The position numbers and the translations under genes were made by a program. Below are positions 59,584-64,000 of a stretch of 64,000 nucleotides of DNA, piece by piece (the stretch's first letter is position 1; the number at the start of each line of letters is the position of its first letter). The notes under the pieces were generated by a model that ran no database searches, was not told where the DNA came from, and saw only the letters and a program-made list of their open reading frames with translations. The DNA lies in the NCBI GenBank assembly GCA_025738555.1, contig JAOVFP010000016.1, positions 186,001-250,000 of the forward strand, read 5' to 3'. The DNA comes from Cyathus striatus. Lineage: Eukaryota > Basidiomycota > Agaricomycetes > Agaricales > Nidulariaceae.

Positions 59584-59739
59584 CAAAGTCAGGTTTTATT
59601 GCAGGTACGCAGGTTCGTTAATGACGCTATCTGTGCGATGCACCAATTTAACTTCCGAATTTAGGTCAAATCGCGAGTTGCTTTTGTGTACACTGTAATC
59701 TGTTCCATAACTGCTTATTATGGCATTTTCTTCGATTGA
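59584..59739 (+). pseudogene. 3' remnant of an SDR C-like gene
   Basis: AAAGTCAGGTTTTATTGCAG, a GTACGC donor, TTAGGTCAAATCGCGAGT and GGCATTTTCTTCGATTGA follow the order of the last exons of SDR C (KSGFITG, GQS, NGGVFFD), with losses in ISI and changes elsewhere. It lies 10 kb past SDR C, across the esterase and the RNase H frame. It shows that the SDR family once extended further to the right. Confidence 0.65.
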
Positions 59740-60479
59740 ACCTGTTTCTGTTGTCTGTCCCAGAAAGGAGTCGTGAGTATTTGCGCTTGAAAGTTAAACT
59801 GTGCAATATAAAGATATTTTTTCCTCTTTAAAGTTACGAAAATAATAAGTATGAAAGAATACAATCAATTACCCCCCAACAGCAGTAGTACTGTTTCTCG
59901 CGATAAATTCAGACATCACAGCCACATTGGTGATGTCATTAATCCTCAGCATTCAAATATCTTTCGCAATCTAGAATCTGTGCACCATACTGGGAATTTC
60001 CAACTGTGTAGGCGGAAACCTTGCTCGGAGGAAAAGGAAGGTGAGTGATGAGATTGGAGCACTAGTAAAATGCAAAGTAAAGTAAATTAATATTATATGT
60101 AAGAGGTCACTTTGAGCACTACTAGTTAATAGGCAGTACGGCAGTCCTTGCTCAAAGGGAGGTCAACGAGGGGGTCTGATTTTTGTAGAGCATTAGTGCT
60201 GGACACAAGGACTAAATTTCAATTAAAAAAACACAAAGTGAGTAGGGACAGAGGTACACAGCAAATTTAAATGTATATTACATGGTACATTGAACATTGC
60301 TGCATGTGACATCGATAAAACATTGATTTTTGCTGGATCTGGTGTCGTCAAGGTATATATACTCGAAACATTAGTGCAGAAAAACACCATGAAGAAGGTT
60401 GCCGTAGGAGGAACAGGGCAGGGAAAGGACAGAGGAGAGGGTTGACCCGATCTAATCCTAGGCCTCAATTGTCCATGGT

Positions 60480-61190
60480 ACTCATGTAGTCATTACACAG
60501 AGTGCGACAACCAATTCAACCCAAAAGGATGGCTGACGGAGACCAGCTGATAGCAGTGGAAGAGAGAGAAGGCGATATCTGTAGACCATACTGAATTTAA
60601 GGAACAGCAAGGAACAGAGGTGCGCGACAAGTGATTCAGTTCCAAACAACTGATTGAGAACGAGTTACAGGTGATGAGCGCGGCAACCCAAACAGCCTAA
60701 AATAGCTGATGTGAACAGGTAATGGCAGTGGAAGAGAGCAAGGATGACAACAGGATGCCATATTGAAAGATTGGGAACGGATGACGAGTGCTACAAACAA
60801 TTCGGTCACTGCAAATGGTGGATTGGGGAATGGATGACACAGTGGCAGGTGGCGACAACGACACTGAGGACATGGAACAGTAAGGAATGGAAGGGAGCAC
60901 CAATCGATTCAGCCCCAAACGGTTGATTGGGAACGGAGGCAACGAGGTCCATACTGAGGCCACCGAAAAGTAAGGAAAGGAGGAGTGTGATAATTTATTC
61001 AGCCCAAAACAGCAGACTGGAAACAGATGTGTGAAACGAGGTAATACAGAGATATGATACTATATGAAGAGGAACCTACTGCGGTACAAAAGAGGGGAAA
61101 GAAGAACACGGAAGGCAGAGCGCTCAAGTAGTCTGCACTGAGGCCTTGGGAAAGGGGCAGGGTTCGCCGAGAGCAGCCGAAGTGAATTGT
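60480..61190. repeat. Degenerate tandem repeat, about 110-120 bp unit
   Basis: Phrases such as ATTCAGCCC(C)AAA, TGATTGGGAACGGA, GAACAGYAAGGAA, GGCAGTGGAAGAGAG and CCATACTGA recur in the same order several times (for example near 60560-60640, 60720-60800 and 60870-60980). Units have diverged strongly. No coding frame survives across them. The limits are approximate. Confidence 0.55.
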
Positions 61191-61589
61191 GAACATGTGA
61201 TCACATCCACCACCGTTTTAGAGGAAGGTTGATTTCCCCAAAAAGCATTTTTACGATCTGACCGCACACCAAATCCTCTTGCTTGCTCACGTACTAGCTT
61301 CTGAAGTACGTTCCCTTCCCCTCCCTCTTCCCACTCACTCACATCCATAACAGTACATTGCAACAATCGCTCTATCCACCTATTCCAAGCCTCGGGCGGG
61401 CTAGCACAAGAACACAATAACGATCATCGTAGCAGCATACGTCGTCGTTATCGTATTCTGCATCTTCGTAGGTACACTCTTTGGTGCTGAGCTCTTTTCT
61501 CTTTTGTATCCACTCTCACATGTACACAAATTGACCCCCTTGAAGAACTTATTGAGATTCGAGACATATTACGCTCCTGACATATCCCT

Positions 61590-61590
<1 letters not shown>

Positions 61591-61626
<36 letters not shown>

Positions 61627-61957
61627 AATCCTATTTTTATTGTCGGTGATGGTGACCCATATGTCGCGACAGTGGAATGTCTACCGTATAGTATGGTATA
61701 GTTCTGGGTAATGTAGTTATAGGGAAAGCGCGTATCGTAAGTGTGAGATGGCGGTTTATAAGACGGAAGCCTCGGGACGTCTTGCGGGAGCATGGCGCCA
61801 GGAGGGTGAGAGAGGTGGGTTAGGGTTCACATAGTGTGTGCGCACCGTGTGCCAGTGCGTCGTGGCAGGTGATGGGCTGAGCATAGCGGTGCGTGGCAGC
61901 AACTGAGAATCCGTTAACCAAAGAGATAACCATATCCCCTTCATCCTACTACTTCGA
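61591..61957 (-). mobile_element. Recent poly(A) retroposon or retrocopy
   Basis: A T35 run at 61591-61625 marks a poly(A) tail on the minus strand, with AATAAA about 15 nt before it (plus-strand TTTATT at 61635). ACATATCCCTG flanks both sides (61580-61590 and 61958-61968), a target duplication as made by LINE machinery. The body is about 330 bp and contains a 58-codon frame starting MLPQDVPRLPSYK. No pol III boxes were found, so a copied mRNA is more likely than a SINE. The long pure tail and exact repeats suggest a young insertion. Confidence 0.75.
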
Positions 61958-61968
61958 ACATATCCCTG

Positions 61969-63331
61969 TTATTCTCCTACTCTCCTATTCTTGGCACATG
62001 CTAACATGAACTCGTCAGTAAAAGGCCGTCCCAGATGGCGGTCTATTTTTTCCTTGGTAGATAATACGCAAAATCAAAGCGGCTCCTTGATCATTATATT
62101 GGGTATGTTCCTTCCTCACTTTGTCGTAATCCGAGTATGCTGATGAAATGGACAGCGAAGGCACTGCGAAACGTGACACCGCACAGTTCAACTTTCGACG
62201 AACTCGTGCAAGTTAGAGTTTATCCTACTGCTACGACTCGATGTTGGCAAGGAAGTTGGCCTATATTGTCTGACTCCTATCCACTTTCGTCATACGTACT
62301 CTCTGTTTCATTTAGACTTCTGGAGACCGGCGGGGATTACAAGCACGCTGTGAAATACGTCTCAATAAAAGATGGTGTTTTGTAAGCCTGGCCTACACGA
62401 GCTTGTCCAATCTCACCACCGACGCATGCCGACACACGCGTCGATCACTCCCGCATTTTCTTCCCACCCTTTTTCTGACTATAAAAGAGTTTTTTATCCT
62501 TCTTCGTTGCCCACACGCCAGCCATTCATTTTTCACTCGAATGAAGAGCTTCTGGGTGGTATGGAGGAATTGGAATTGGGCGAAAGTCGAGTTTGAGAGA
62601 GAAGGGCTGCCTTTTGTTATCTCCGTCGTCCCCCCTCGTCGTTGTGTTCCCCGGTGGTCATCGAACATCTTACCCCCCCTCTTCGTCATCTTCCTCCTGT
62701 TCCCCTGGTTCCCATCTCGCCCCCTCGCCATCTTCTCGGCCCCTTCGCACTTCTCCCTTGTCGTTGTGTTCGCTGCAGTTCAGTGGCCTCATGGCTAAAC
62801 CATTAAAGCTCGTTAGATGATGTCGTTTGGTGCTGTATACTCACAAACCTTAACCACCTCGAGTCATTGTATATTGGTCTTGGTGACCTTCCTGATGTGG
62901 TCATTCTACTCTTTATTATTTACCCTTTCAGCCAATCAGACTTCGCTTTATGGGGTAGTATTGGTATCGTTAATATTGTGAGACGACGATATATGAGAAA
63001 AAGTATCATAGGTACACTATGTAATATATACATAGCCAAAGTAGTTTGAACAACTTTGAAGATAATAAAAAGACGGATGATACGAATTAAAGCGTCTCTG
63101 AGCACGACATGGTGTCAATGAAGCAAGAAGGAATAATGGAACAAGATTTCAATTCATGAGAATGGTTGTGTAGACAAGTAATTGAGGACTGGAGATAATG
63201 AGGATTGGAGGGAATCAATGATGTACTTAGGGTGTCGTTTAACCTTTGTACTTTGCTTGTCCCCAAATTTCCATTAGCGCACATCCAGAGTATCGAAGAC
63301 ACTCTCGTCACTTACAGTAAAGACCCAAAGT
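61969..63331. other. Intergenic region, 1.4 kb
   Basis: No gene is supported. A C/T-rich stretch near 62590-62770 opens long frames on both strands with no domain. The rest shows nothing distinctive. Confidence 0.3.
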
Positions 63332-64000
63332 CTATGTACCCTTCGCCCTGACGTTTGGATGAACTCCTCCTAGCATAAGCTGCCCTAGCTTATCTGGGGA
63401 CAGCGATCCAAGATCGGCAGAGGAAATGGCATCTACCATACCCTAAGATTGTCGTCGTTAGTGCTAAGGTCAGGCAACTAGCAAGAATGGTAACCTACAT
63501 TGGTCTTTACCTGCGTCAACAGCTTTAGAGCCTGCGTGGCCCCCAGGTCCCCTCCTACTTGAACAAACTGAACCGCCATTGAGTTAGGGTGATGACAACA
63601 CGCTGCCAAGCGATTCGAAACCGACAAAAGGACACCAGATAATCCATAATTATATCCATCGGCTGTGATGCAGTCAGTCAAAAATCATAAAATATAAAGT
63701 AGAAAACGTGCTCGGAACACCGTCCGTAATAACAACAAGGATGAGCGGTTTAATCCTAGAGTACTCTGGAGTATGCTTCGATTTCTCTAGTTTGTCAATA
63801 TGAGAGTTTAATATCTCGGAACATCTCTGTCCGGTTGGGGTTCCACCTGCGTATCATAATAAGTGACTAGAACATATAGATATATAAACATAACAAACCG
63901 TTGGGGTGTACCATATCAACGAGTTGTCGTATTTTGTTTTTATCCTGTGCATAAACGTGGCACATGAGACGGCGGTACTAAATCAGTAATCGGCAAAAAA
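63332..64000 (-). CDS. vWA-domain protein (5' end beyond window)
   Basis: Minus-strand exons read KNKIRQLVDMVHPNG, then GTPTGQRCSEILNSHIDKL and PLILVVITDGVPS, then AVQFVQVGGDLGATQALKLL and finally a tail ending GGVHPNVRAKGT with stop at 63332-63334. GTPTG and VVITDGVPS are the later MIDAS-related segments of a von Willebrand factor A domain; the first D-x-S-x-S motif should lie beyond position 64000. Small fungal vWA proteins of this type are cytosolic and poorly characterised. Splice signals are good and the phase is kept, so the gene looks intact apart from the window edge. Confidence 0.75.

Noticed and set aside
61504..61701. Frame containing a poly-Phe run
   Set aside because: The run is the T35 tail of the retroposon.
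62393..62820. Overlapping frames of 75-131 codons on both strands
   Set aside because: C/T-rich segment without domain, start context or splice-linked exons.

Overview
The window looks like nuclear DNA of a filamentous basidiomycete, probably an Agaricomycete. The genes carry many introns of about 50 nt with GT(A/G)(A/T)GT donors. They encode a Zn2Cys6 regulator, a WOPR (Gti1/Pac2) regulator, a DUF6533-like membrane protein and a member of a large Agaricomycete protein family of unknown function. The mobile DNA includes Ngaro-type tyrosine-recombinase retroelements. No tRNA, rRNA or CRISPR array was found. Intron-exon structures were read by eye, so exon limits are approximate unless positions are given.

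Layout. 1-13.3 kb is transposon-dominated and poor in CpG. It holds a decayed Ngaro-like element (about 1-5.4 kb), then a stack in which an LTR remnant is split by a hAT-like element that is itself split by a long-TIR element (6.9-10.2 kb), then a DNA element with terminal GCAACGTCA-type arrays that contains a SINE-like retroposon (11.2-13.3 kb). 13.4-20.1 kb is a CpG-richer block of three minus-strand reading units: Agaricomycete family protein, WOPR regulator, Zn2Cys6 regulator. They are packed without spacers and can be joined in phase by ordinary introns. 20.1-25.6 kb has no clear gene apart from a 152-bp MITE and a purine-rich minisatellite. 25.7-30.7 kb is a second Ngaro-like copy, broken by a GCGTGA-repeat element. 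31.2-33.9 kb is an ammonium-transporter pseudogene: a second copy of the long-TIR element sits where its middle is missing. 34.4-35.5 kb is a probable DUF6533-like membrane protein gene.

37.6-49.6 kb holds three related short-chain dehydrogenase/reductase (SDR) genes in the same orientation, plus two 3' remnants (47.4 and 59.6 kb). The first gene carries a 2.7-kb MULE-like element inside an intron. Between the second and third genes lies a composite of nested elements in which a solo LTR is the innermost layer. 50.1-52.7 kb is a secreted type-B carboxylesterase, convergent with the third SDR. 53-63 kb has few genes: a perfect 43-bp palindrome, a pyrimidine-rich block, an orphan RNase H reading frame, a degenerate tandem repeat and a recent poly(A) retroposon. 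The right edge cuts a minus-strand vWA-domain gene.

The intact SDR genes and the esterase could form a small catabolic neighbourhood, but nothing in the sequence ties them to one pathway. The most notable signals are the in-phase chain of two transcription regulators, the transposon nesting series whose junctions can be checked against empty copies, and the recurring CpG-containing subterminal motifs in element families with different ends.
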